64,000 bases of DNA from Wocania_A sp965224845 (lineage in GTDB: Bacteria; Bacteroidota; Bacteroidia; Flavobacteriales; Flavobacteriaceae): assembly GCA_965224845.1 (NCBI GenBank), contig CBDDAJ010000012.1:8380-72379 (forward strand), in the 5' to 3' direction. The position numbers and the translations under genes are program-made. The notes beneath the pieces are model-generated. The model saw only the letters and a program-made list of their open reading frames with translations. It was not told the origin of the DNA and made no database searches. This document shows, piece by piece, positions 25,511 through 33,694 of this stretch. The stretch's first letter is position 1. Each line of letters begins with the position of its first letter.

Positions 25511-25915
25511 TTATAAATCGTTTAAGGCATCTCCATAAACTTGAATTTCTGATATAAAGACTTCTGCGCTACCGTCATCTTTCCCAGAAGGACTTTCTTT
25601 CATCCAAATAACTTTTTCCTTTTTTAATGCATCTCGAAGGGTGCGCAGGTTGCGCCCCTTGATTGAGATAAAAAGGTTGTATGAACAAATGGTAACGACA
25701 TTGTTTCCTTTGAGGCGATAAAACGGAAGCAACCGGGAATAATGAAAGCTATATTCATCGCCTGAGCGCAAAATGACATCAAATTGCCTGTCAGCTTCAT
25801 TTTTAGAGCTAACGGCATAATATTGATTTGGTTCCGTCTTTAAGTCCGTTTTTATACTTCCATTATTGGGAAATATCCCGCTGAGGTGATTTTTCCCTGC
25901 GTTGAAGTCTTCCAT
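25511..25915 (-). CDS. Hypothetical protein overlapping the relaxase gene
   Basis: A 134-residue protein with a mixed alpha/beta pattern (YYAVSSKNEADRQFDVILRSGD). Its start lies 53 bases inside the 3' end of the relaxase gene in another frame, so translation is probably coupled. Function unknown. Confidence 0.5.
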   Translation of the reverse strand: MEDFNAGKNHLSGIFPNNGSIKTDLKTEPNQYYAVSSKNEADRQFDVILRSGDEYSFHYSRLLPFYRLKGNNVVTICSYNLFISIKGRNLRTLRDALKKEKVIWMKESPSGKDDGSAEVFISEIQVYGDALNDL

Positions 25916-28601
25916 GCTCTTTTATTTTTTCGTTTATAGTTTTTTGATGTATGCGTTGTTTGCGCCGAAATTCCCTTTCATCTCTACTGTCGGCCACATC
26001 GCGCGCCGTCATACGTTCGGCACTTTTTGCGATGTGTTTTTTCAGTTCTGCCTTATCAGAAGTGTAGATTTTTACGGTGTGCGTTCCTCTGGAGACACTG
26101 ACATAAAACTGTTCTTGAGAAGAGGCAGGAAAGGACATTTCGGATTGAGCAACAAAAACATCTTGCGCATCTTTTCCTTGGGAAGAATGGCTAGTCTCGA
26201 CATATCCCAACGTAAAATGCCGGTTATTCTTAGAAAGTGTTTTTCCGTTGCTCAATCTTAAATCACCGGCCTTGGTAAATCCTGTAACCTCATATCTGGT
26301 TCCGTTCGCAATTTTGGTGTCTTCAATAGTTTTTGAATTATTGGTAAGCCGGATTAGATCACCTTTGGCAACACTGGTGTTGGTCTTGTGGTAGACCTGA
26401 AAATGCTCTGGACTGTGATGAGGTAGCTTGTATTTCTGACCTGTAACCAAATGACGAATAGTTATTTCATTGGACCTTTTATTAGGTACGACCTCGTAGT
26501 GCGCCCCGGCCTCGTAGCCACCACGTTGGTTTTTGGTAAAGCGTATAACCTGACCATCCTGATAGTTTGCAATATCTTTTTTTTCAGCCTCGGTAAAGGA
26601 AAGGTCTTTTAAGGTGTCAAACACACGTTCTTTGCCGCTTATCCGTCCTCGGCCCTTAAGTTTTTCTCGGACTATATCAGTAAGCATTTCACCTTCGGCA
26701 TGGGTAGGGCTGATGATAAGGGCACTTCTTTTTTTGGTCACGGAAGAAATATAGTCCTGCGCTATTGTTTTCATACGCTTGTCGTGATCCGGGACCTCCT
26801 TGACGGCCTCCATTTTGTTCAAAGCCCTAAAACCCTCAAGAGTTTTGCCTTTGGCAAGCTTCTCAACAGCGCTGCGATAGTTTTGGGGTTTTTGCCGTAT
26901 TACCTTATTAACTGTAAAGGTCGAAACCTTAGCCTTGTCCTGAAGGATGCGTAGGGCATCACCATATTGTCCCGGTGGCCCGTGTTGGCGGGTGTCACCA
27001 CTTAGTATAAGGCGCGAATTATATTTGGTAACAAGGGACAGAATTTTTGATTGTGCCTTAACGCCAGTCATACCGTTTTCATCAAGCAACAATTCGGATG
27101 TTTTTAGTCTGGCTTGTAATTTCTCATTATGTAACAGGGCGGCTATTGTATAAGCCTCAAACCCTTTTTGTTTCAATACATTGACCGCCTGCGTTGAAGG
27201 AGCTGCTGCTAAAAGTGATTTTCCAGCGGATTTTACACCGTCGCGAACTTCGGTAAGCAGGGTGGTCTTTCCAGATCCTGCCGCACCTTTTAAAATTGTT
27301 ACCTGGTCATTTGAAGAGAGTATGCCTTTGACCGCTTTGCGCTGCTGGTCGTTTAAAAAATCCTGTTTTGGTTCGTAATTAGGGTTGATGGGAGGAAATT
27401 TACCCTTACCGGCTGTGGCAAGTTCTATCATGTGATCTTCCGCCTTAATCATTGAGTGGGTAGTAATATATTTTATAGTATCAATATCTGCTCGCACCAC
27501 ATCCTTGCGACTATCCAGTTCCTTCTTGACCTGTACGGGCAAAAGATGTCCGTAACCCAATGTCAGCGCATGGGCCAGCACCCGTTTTTCCGGTGCAGTT
27601 GAATTACGTTCCAAATGGTGCTCTAAACTTCGATCAACGGCATTTTTTACGGAAATTGGTCGGGAGGTATTTTGGTTTTTCCCCTTAAGTGTTTTGAGGG
27701 TTTTTAGCTCAATATCACTGACACGCTCATGCCAATATCCGTTCAATTCACTTTCTTTGACAGATTTCCCTTTGGAATGCCTTGTCAACGCGCCTAGCTC
27801 CGATTTGGCCTTGGGGTCGGTGATGCCTTTTTCTTTAGCGACCAGATTGATCTGTCTGGTTCTGTTGGAATAGCGATCTAATATATCTTTTGAAATTCCT
27901 GCAATTTCATAGCGCTCTCGCGTGCGTTTAATGCAATACCCGGCTTCTTCAAGTTGATGGCTCAAATGGGCGTGATAAATAGTCTCGTAATAGGTTGCTA
28001 GCCTATGAACATTTCCGAATTCAACGGCTTGGAAGCGTTTTTTTTCTTCATTCCATGTAACATTTGGCACATAGCAATGCGTGTGCATTTGAGGATCGGG
28101 AACATATATTCTTTTACCGTCTTTAATTACTTCATTGGGCCGAGTAGTAAAATGATCAAAGGCAGCATAAATAATATTTCCAGTATCTTGATAAAAGCGT
28201 TCACCATTGGTGTTAGCCTGTGTTTGCGTTGAAGCTTGAATCTCTTTCATTGCCTGTCTGCAAGCGTATTTATGGGCTTGTAAAATAGCTTCATCTTTAG
28301 TCAGGGCATATTGAACAGAGATAGATTTTGGAGCAGAGAAGGTGAAGTCGTAACCGGCCCTGCGGTTTTCGGCATTACGAACTGTCATGCGCTCTCTACT
28401 ATGGGGATGTATATTGTTCACAAGACTTGAGAAATCTTCTTTCTTCACATCCTTGCCATTTAATTTTAAGTGTTGTGCTGTTTGACCTTCCCAAGAAGCG
28501 ATGATTTTTTTATCCAAATAGTAATCTCCTTCTTTGGACAAGGCTTGGTCGAAATAGGCGACAGCCGCTTCACTGCTGTAACTCTTATGAATTCGCAACA
28601 T
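25863..28601 (-). CDS. MobF-family relaxase-helicase (TrwC/TraI type)
   Basis: A 912-residue protein. The N-terminal relaxase domain has the HUH histidine triad: His150 in AAFDH, then MHTHCYV (His173, His175). A helicase domain with Walker A GAAGSGKTT (439-447) and later SF1 motifs follows (TAALLHNE..., a C-terminal SHSSQGKDAQDV and SVSRGTHTVKIY). It nicks one strand at oriT and unwinds DNA for transfer. Start MLRIHKSYSSEAAVAYF is typical of TrwC-like relaxases. The nearby inverted repeat at 28631-28671 is the likely substrate. Confidence 0.92.
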   Translation of the reverse strand: MLRIHKSYSSEAAVAYFDQALSKEGDYYLDKKIIASWEGQTAQHLKLNGKDVKKEDFSSLVNNIHPHSRERMTVRNAENRRAGYDFTFSAPKSISVQYALTKDEAILQAHKYACRQAMKEIQASTQTQANTNGERFYQDTGNIIYAAFDHFTTRPNEVIKDGKRIYVPDPQMHTHCYVPNVTWNEEKKRFQAVEFGNVHRLATYYETIYHAHLSHQLEEAGYCIKRTRERYEIAGISKDILDRYSNRTRQINLVAKEKGITDPKAKSELGALTRHSKGKSVKESELNGYWHERVSDIELKTLKTLKGKNQNTSRPISVKNAVDRSLEHHLERNSTAPEKRVLAHALTLGYGHLLPVQVKKELDSRKDVVRADIDTIKYITTHSMIKAEDHMIELATAGKGKFPPINPNYEPKQDFLNDQQRKAVKGILSSNDQVTILKGAAGSGKTTLLTEVRDGVKSAGKSLLAAAPSTQAVNVLKQKGFEAYTIAALLHNEKLQARLKTSELLLDENGMTGVKAQSKILSLVTKYNSRLILSGDTRQHGPPGQYGDALRILQDKAKVSTFTVNKVIRQKPQNYRSAVEKLAKGKTLEGFRALNKMEAVKEVPDHDKRMKTIAQDYISSVTKKRSALIISPTHAEGEMLTDIVREKLKGRGRISGKERVFDTLKDLSFTEAEKKDIANYQDGQVIRFTKNQRGGYEAGAHYEVVPNKRSNEITIRHLVTGQKYKLPHHSPEHFQVYHKTNTSVAKGDLIRLTNNSKTIEDTKIANGTRYEVTGFTKAGDLRLSNGKTLSKNNRHFTLGYVETSHSSQGKDAQDVFVAQSEMSFPASSQEQFYVSVSRGTHTVKIYTSDKAELKKHIAKSAERMTARDVADSRDEREFRRKQRIHQKTINEKIKEHGRLQRREKSPQRDISQ

Positions 28602-28630
28602 GGTTTCTTTATTTGATTTTAGGATTGAGT

Positions 28631-28671
28631 ATCGAAGACGGGCTTAGCTGTGGGGGCTGCCCGTCTTCGAT
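28631..28671. other. Candidate oriT: 13-bp perfect inverted repeat
   Basis: Arms ATCGAAGACGGGC (28631-28643) and GCCCGTCTTCGAT (28659-28671) with a 15-nt loop containing a G-run. It is in the 126-bp gap directly upstream of the relaxase gene. It lacks the T-run of a terminator on either strand, which favours an origin of transfer. Confidence 0.6.
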
Positions 28672-28727
28672 CCATTATATATGGCTGATTCTTTCATTTG
28701 GGTCAAGGATTAAATTCCTATTATTTT

Positions 28728-29450
28728 TTATGTTCCGATTGCCGTTCGGTTATGTGCTCTTTGCGCCTCATCCAACATTTGTTGTCCAAAAACTGACAGT
28801 CCGGCCAAGCAGAAATATACACCGGCCCATATATCGTGACCCCATTTCCAAAAAGCTATTCCTGTAAATATGATGATGGCAGGTTCAATAATCATGCATA
28901 TGAAGATTTCATTGACGAGCAAAACTTTGGAGAGCAAAAAAAAGAGCCAGCTTTCCCCTCGTTTGGTAGCGTCCTTGTTCCCTTTTTTGAGATAGATCAT
29001 CCCGGTATGAATTAGGGTCAGCACAGCAAAACCAATGGTGAAATACAACAGGGTCTTAGAGTGTATATCGATAAAAACCAATCTGAAGAGTTCTTCTTTG
29101 CTCGTAAAAAAGGGGATGACGGGATTAACAAAAACCATAAAGGGTTTAAAGGCTGTCCATATATGATTGCTGTTAAACCCTATTAGCATACTTAGTGTTG
29201 ACAAGCTCATAAGCCCACCTGTGCTTTGATAGCCAAAACGAAAACGGAATATCGCATTGACCGAATAAGCGAGCATAGCGGCATTGAACCTGATATAAGT
29301 TTTCAAAATTTCCGGAAATACCTTGTGGGACTGATATAGGAACATTCCCCATATTTTACTATTGTAGAAGCCCCACCAAATGGCAAGATCACCATATTTT
29401 TTGACCTTACGGATGGTAAATCTCTCGCTTAATATACTTTTAGTTTCCAT
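28728..29450 (-). CDS. Multi-pass membrane protein of the mobilisation region
   Basis: A 240-residue protein with about five hydrophobic helices (for example LLYFTIGFAVLTLIHTGMIYL and CMIIEPAIIIFTGIAF). Family not recognised. It lies between the VWA membrane protein (58 bases upstream) and the oriT candidate, so it may assist DNA transfer or membrane anchoring. Confidence 0.55.
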   Translation of the reverse strand: METKSILSERFTIRKVKKYGDLAIWWGFYNSKIWGMFLYQSHKVFPEILKTYIRFNAAMLAYSVNAIFRFRFGYQSTGGLMSLSTLSMLIGFNSNHIWTAFKPFMVFVNPVIPFFTSKEELFRLVFIDIHSKTLLYFTIGFAVLTLIHTGMIYLKKGNKDATKRGESWLFFLLSKVLLVNEIFICMIIEPAIIIFTGIAFWKWGHDIWAGVYFCLAGLSVFGQQMLDEAQRAHNRTAIGT

Positions 29451-29508
29451 GAATTATTTTTTAAGGTTGGATGCTGCACTCCTTGCGGAGCGCAGCAAAA
29501 TTTAGGTG

Positions 29509-31419
29509 CTACAGATTTGGCAGTATTTCAACGCTCTTTGCGGAATGCTCAAGTAGGAAACGCTCCCAAAACTTCCTGCATTGAAAAGGCAGGTCAGAGG
29601 CGCCATTGTCAGTTCCTATGATTTTTATTTCAATTCCTCTCAGATCGGGAAGCCTAGCCACATCCAAGAAGGTTCGTTTTATCGTTTCATAATCATTCAT
29701 TAATTCTGATGGGTGCGCTTTATATTTTTCCGCAAAATTGATGACCCGTGACTCTTCTACGCCATCCGTCATTAGAATAAGGATTTTTCTATTGGCAGGT
29801 GATTTAGCCATACGGCTCAAAACGAAGGAAAGATTGTGATAAATCTGGGTGCTCCCAGCATTTTTCAATGAAGAAAAATAGGCTTCAATATCCTTATGTA
29901 AGCCATCACTGAATTGAGTTAAGTCAGTTTGTGTCTTGTTCCTATCCCTAACCGCTAAGTGGGAAACAATGGGAATAGTTCTTTGTCCTATCTGTGGCAT
30001 TATAGAGTCGCCAACAGTGCTCCAGGAGACCTGACCTTTAAATCCGTTTACTCCCGGATTATCAATATTCACAGCACCAGTGATGGCGCTGTGAAGTTTT
30101 GATGGGATAACCTGAGCTTTATTAAAGCTTGTAGAAGCATCAATCATGGAGTGGATATAGAAATTATCTGGCTGTGTACCAGTGCTACAGGCTGTTAAGA
30201 GTGATAGGGTTATCGGTAACAACAAAGATAGGAATGGATTTTTCCAGATAGGGGTCGGGGAAGAACCTTGCACTCCGTTGCCTCCAAAGTGGTCATCCAT
30301 TCCTTGTTGGTGGCTTTTGATAATTTCATCAGTTTTTTCTTTACTAAAGTTCTTAAACCCTTCTTTAGTGGAGGTTTCTTCCTGATGGTTGACATCAAGT
30401 TCTGCCTGTAGGTCTATATGACGATTAAAAAGCCGGTCTTTTTCCAGCTTGGCATTTTCTTTGGCCATTTGCTTGCCTTCATCCAAGATAATCTTTCCAT
30501 CTGCCTGAGCCGTATGAATGATATTGTCCTGTTGATTTATTTGGTGAATGAGTGAGGCTTCAATGATCAGCATGTTGAACCACTCTTTGTATTTGGATCT
30601 TCTGATAGCTACCAATACAGAGGTAATAAACAATAAAGTAATAGCTGGTGCCGTAAAATACCAATGGGCATCTTCTGCTATGATTCTTAAACCTACAATG
30701 AGCGCTAAAAAAGAAAAGCCGAAAAAGCATGAAATCAAAAAACCTTTACGACTGGTACGATAATAGTGAGCCATAGTTTCGGCAAAGAACAGCAATATCA
30801 TTGAGAAACCTAAAGCACCTAGTAAAGCTACACCAAAAACAAAACCAAAAGCTTCAAGAATTGGTGTAAAAAAACCTATTTCAAGACTGATAATCAATAT
30901 AGCCAAAACCAAAGTTGGAAAGACGGTATCGAACATTCCCTTCTTGGAAGGCCCACTATGTTCTTGAATCCAAGCCTGTACTCTTCTTAATTGCTTATTT
31001 AAGGTGTGCTTTAGTCTATTAGCTGCAATGTAAATTGTGTATTTTTCAGTAAAGAGTTTTTGGATGCGTGGTAGGAGTTTATCATGTTCTCGTTGCACTC
31101 GCTCTTCATCAGTTAAATCCAATAGGTTTTCGATCTGTGAAAGTTCAGCTTCAATTCTTTTACGAGTATTTTTAATTATCCTTAGTACGCTTCCGAGTAC
31201 TCTGTCGCATTTTGTTTGAAAAGCGGAAAGAATGTGTTGGATATCTTTTTTGCCATTTAGTCCTTCTATATAGCCTTCGGTCTTGGCCTTTTTTGCATCC
31301 TTGTGTAAAGGAGCTGTTTGTTTGTCAATTTCAGAAGCTTCGCCGCCAAAAATCATTTTTCCAATAAAGCTCAACAAGGTTTTAAAAGTGTTCCAAATGC
31401 TTTTTTTATTTGGTCCCAT
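29509..31419 (-). CDS. Membrane / von Willebrand factor A-like protein
   Basis: A 636-residue protein with two unlike halves. Residues 1-170 are charged and coiled. About four TM helices follow at 165-280, then another charged helical stretch. A lipoprotein-like signal (LLLPITLSLLTAC, about residue 410) appears inside the chain and leads a VWA-like domain with a MIDAS start (IDASTS) and KILILMTDGVEES. The C-terminal half therefore looks like a separate secreted lipoprotein gene fused in frame. VWA domains bind proteins through a metal ion. Function in mobilisation is unknown. Confidence 0.6.
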   Translation of the reverse strand: MGPNKKSIWNTFKTLLSFIGKMIFGGEASEIDKQTAPLHKDAKKAKTEGYIEGLNGKKDIQHILSAFQTKCDRVLGSVLRIIKNTRKRIEAELSQIENLLDLTDEERVQREHDKLLPRIQKLFTEKYTIYIAANRLKHTLNKQLRRVQAWIQEHSGPSKKGMFDTVFPTLVLAILIISLEIGFFTPILEAFGFVFGVALLGALGFSMILLFFAETMAHYYRTSRKGFLISCFFGFSFLALIVGLRIIAEDAHWYFTAPAITLLFITSVLVAIRRSKYKEWFNMLIIEASLIHQINQQDNIIHTAQADGKIILDEGKQMAKENAKLEKDRLFNRHIDLQAELDVNHQEETSTKEGFKNFSKEKTDEIIKSHQQGMDDHFGGNGVQGSSPTPIWKNPFLSLLLPITLSLLTACSTGTQPDNFYIHSMIDASTSFNKAQVIPSKLHSAITGAVNIDNPGVNGFKGQVSWSTVGDSIMPQIGQRTIPIVSHLAVRDRNKTQTDLTQFSDGLHKDIEAYFSSLKNAGSTQIYHNLSFVLSRMAKSPANRKILILMTDGVEESRVINFAEKYKAHPSELMNDYETIKRTFLDVARLPDLRGIEIKIIGTDNGASDLPFQCRKFWERFLLEHSAKSVEILPNL

Positions 31420-31565
31420 ATTTAATAAGTTTAGATGTTAGTATTCATTTTATTTTGTAAAAATGGCTAAGGTTTTTTATCGAGCAATGAGGATTAGCTA
31501 CATACAGTAAAATCATCATAACTCTCAGTAAGTGAGATTTTTCGTTTATCAAATTTTTACGTGAT

Positions 31566-31610
31566 TTAACGAGAATTAACGAGAATTTACTTATGCAATT
31601 TCTATATTTG
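31566..31610 (+). promoter_or_regulatory. Promoter with tandem 10-bp repeats before the TIR/NDT-like gene
   Basis: TATATTTG (-7 box type) at 31603-31610, 25 bases before the ATG. Two tandem copies of TTAACGAGAATT (31566-31577, 31576-31587) replace the expected -33 TTTG element, suggesting activator binding or a regulated promoter. Confidence 0.5.
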
Positions 31611-31634
31611 TGGCTTTTGAACGAATACTAACCA

Positions 31635-33170
31635 ATGAAAAGCGAAAGCAATACCTTAAAACCAACCAACGAAGAAATTAAAGAGGCCAATGAACTGTTA
31701 CGCAAATATGAAAGAGGAAATCATGATAAAGGATTGATTGAGCTAGTGGCAGAACATGAAGCGACTACTGGCATCAACAGGGACAAGTTTAAAGAATGGA
31801 AGATTGGGAAAAAACGTCAGGCAGGCATTTCAGCTAATACTATAGGTAAGAAAATAGATTTGTTAGCGGCAATTATTAGGGAGGAAACAATTGATGATAT
31901 TAATGCCAATAAGGTAATAAACTTAAAAGTTAAAAATTTTCAGGATGCTTTAAAAATCTGCTGGCAAACATATAAAATGGCTTGTGATTATAGGGCTGTT
32001 TTTACATGGCCACCACATTCAAACGAAAAAGATAAGCCCATTGAGACTGTTGAAATAAAGAAGCGTAAGAAGTCTTCAGGGAATTCATTGGTTGGCACCA
32101 AATGGGCGGTTTATTTTCTTTATTACAAGGATGAAGGTCAAAAGTTCAATGATGGTTTAATTGGAAGAGCCATTATAGATATAAAGCACGATGGAGAGAA
32201 CGGTGTTGTATTTACTAATACTGAACTTGATGATGTTGTGGATTATGAAGGATGCTATACATCCCATACGGAACTGACAAACGGAATAGTGATTTTTGAT
32301 TTAGAAGCGGATAGCAGTGTTGAAAAAGGCAGAAATATTCATATTAAAGTATATTGTCGAAATAGGAATCAAGAGTTACTGATTGGCCAATATACAACTT
32401 ATGAAAAGGGGTGTATTCAAAGTGGAAATATCATTTTTCAGAACATTACAGATGAGATCGAAAAGATTAAACCTGGAGTTTTTTCTTGGATGTTTAACAA
32501 TGGTAGAGGATATGATACCACTAACATACCAATAGAGTTTATAAAATTTTTGTCTATTCGTGCTGAGAGTTATAACAACGCCCAACGTTATCAGGAAATA
32601 AAGAGCAAGGAAATACTGGGAGAATACCTTAAGACAAAGAGACAGCATGATTATTTACGTTTTGAACGTTTCTTAGAGCGCGTAAGACCTAAGGCTTTTT
32701 TAGCCTCAACTACTTCTTTCGCAAAAAACTCGGGTAAAGATGTATTGGAGAAAATTGAAGCGTTTCTTAATGATAAATTTAAAGAAAAGATTTATGTATC
32801 TTCTAAACCGCATAGCTTGGCCAAAGAAGATATTGTAGACCAAGATGGTTACTATCAGCCATATAGAGATATTGAAAAACTAAAACGTACTCGCTTTTTT
32901 GTTTTACTTCTAGATGATGTTAAAGAGCTTAGCTACAGCTACTTACAGTTGGGTATTGCAATGACTGTGTGTAAGGTCGTGGTGGTTATAGGTAAGCGCG
33001 AGAATATGTCTGAATCCATTTTAAATATGCGAACAGGTGTAATTAACAAGATAATCATCGAGGGTAAATTGGAGGAGGAGATGCATATAATATTACCGCA
33101 GCTTTATAGAATTATGAAAAAAAGCTTGCCAATAACTCTTGGAGGTGTTATAAAACCGCGTAGATATTAA
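31635..33170 (+). CDS. Candidate immune effector with TIR/NDT-like C-terminal domain
   Basis: A 511-residue soluble protein in three parts. Residues 1-120 are helical, with an HTH-like stretch near 63-80. Residues about 150-275 are strand-rich (SLVGTKWAVYFLYY ... GLIGRAIIDIK ... GNIIFQNIT), a possible ligand-sensing barrel. Residues about 353-500 resemble TIR or nucleoside 2-deoxyribosyltransferase folds: KAFLASTTSF, a helix, EKIYVSS, RTRFFVLLLDD, SYLQLGIAMTVCKVVVVIG. Such domains in bacterial defence degrade NAD+ or nucleotides. It lies on the opposite strand to the mobilisation genes on both sides, as cargo. No known system name fits with certainty. Confidence 0.55.
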   Translation: MKSESNTLKPTNEEIKEANELLRKYERGNHDKGLIELVAEHEATTGINRDKFKEWKIGKKRQAGISANTIGKKIDLLAAIIREETIDDINANKVINLKVKNFQDALKICWQTYKMACDYRAVFTWPPHSNEKDKPIETVEIKKRKKSSGNSLVGTKWAVYFLYYKDEGQKFNDGLIGRAIIDIKHDGENGVVFTNTELDDVVDYEGCYTSHTELTNGIVIFDLEADSSVEKGRNIHIKVYCRNRNQELLIGQYTTYEKGCIQSGNIIFQNITDEIEKIKPGVFSWMFNNGRGYDTTNIPIEFIKFLSIRAESYNNAQRYQEIKSKEILGEYLKTKRQHDYLRFERFLERVRPKAFLASTTSFAKNSGKDVLEKIEAFLNDKFKEKIYVSSKPHSLAKEDIVDQDGYYQPYRDIEKLKRTRFFVLLLDDVKELSYSYLQLGIAMTVCKVVVVIGKRENMSESILNMRTGVINKIIIEGKLEEEMHIILPQLYRIMKKSLPITLGGVIKPRRY

Positions 33171-33205
33171 TCTATGAAATTGTATTGTGGAGTGGAGTTG
33201 TGTAA

Positions 33206-33694
33206 ATGCCCCAAAAGAAACGAAAGCAAATCGCAGAAGTGACAGGTGATTTTGTGTCTGTAAGTGAGTCGTCACAATTAGCTAAAATAATAGAATTCTT
33301 AGTTCGCAGGGGCTATGTGAATGAAGGCGGGTTTGTCCAAGAAAATGGAGATCTTTGTGTGGATTCCCCTATTACTGTTGTCAATGGGGAAGCAGGGAAC
33401 ATGATTTCTGAACTTGCAATGCTGGCAAATAGTTTTAATTATGACGTAGATGCCTATTTTGCTCATTGGGAAATGAACGATTATGGTTTTGATGCGAAAA
33501 AAACCTTTTGGAATGTAATGATGAATCTTCGATTCTGGTCTAACGGCACGCAGAGCACTAAATATCCTGAGCGGATAAATAAAAAGATTTTTAATTTTGC
33601 TAGTGATTATAAGTTTGAACAAGGACAATTTAATTGGGATGAGGATGAAACGAAAGACTCTAAAGATTTTAAAGTGCCCGAGCCTCAGAATTAG
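33206..33694 (+). CDS. Unknown protein paired with the TIR/NDT-like gene
   Basis: A 162-residue protein, no signal peptide or membrane helix. It begins with a basic stretch (MPQKKRKQ) and has a helical winged-helix-like part (SSQLAKIIEFLVRRGYVNEGGFV) and an aromatic-rich middle (FNYDVDAYFAHWEMNDYGF). It starts 35 bases after the TIR/NDT-like gene on the same strand, so they are probably cotranscribed. Could be a partner, regulator or inhibitor. Its stop overlaps the 3' end of the coupling protein gene by 4 bases. Confidence 0.55.
   Translation: MPQKKRKQIAEVTGDFVSVSESSQLAKIIEFLVRRGYVNEGGFVQENGDLCVDSPITVVNGEAGNMISELAMLANSFNYDVDAYFAHWEMNDYGFDAKKTFWNVMMNLRFWSNGTQSTKYPERINKKIFNFASDYKFEQGQFNWDEDETKDSKDFKVPEPQN

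Noticed and set aside
25902..27378. Plus-strand ORFs opposite the MobF relaxase
   Set aside because: Antisense shadows; the minus strand carries intact HUH and helicase motifs throughout.
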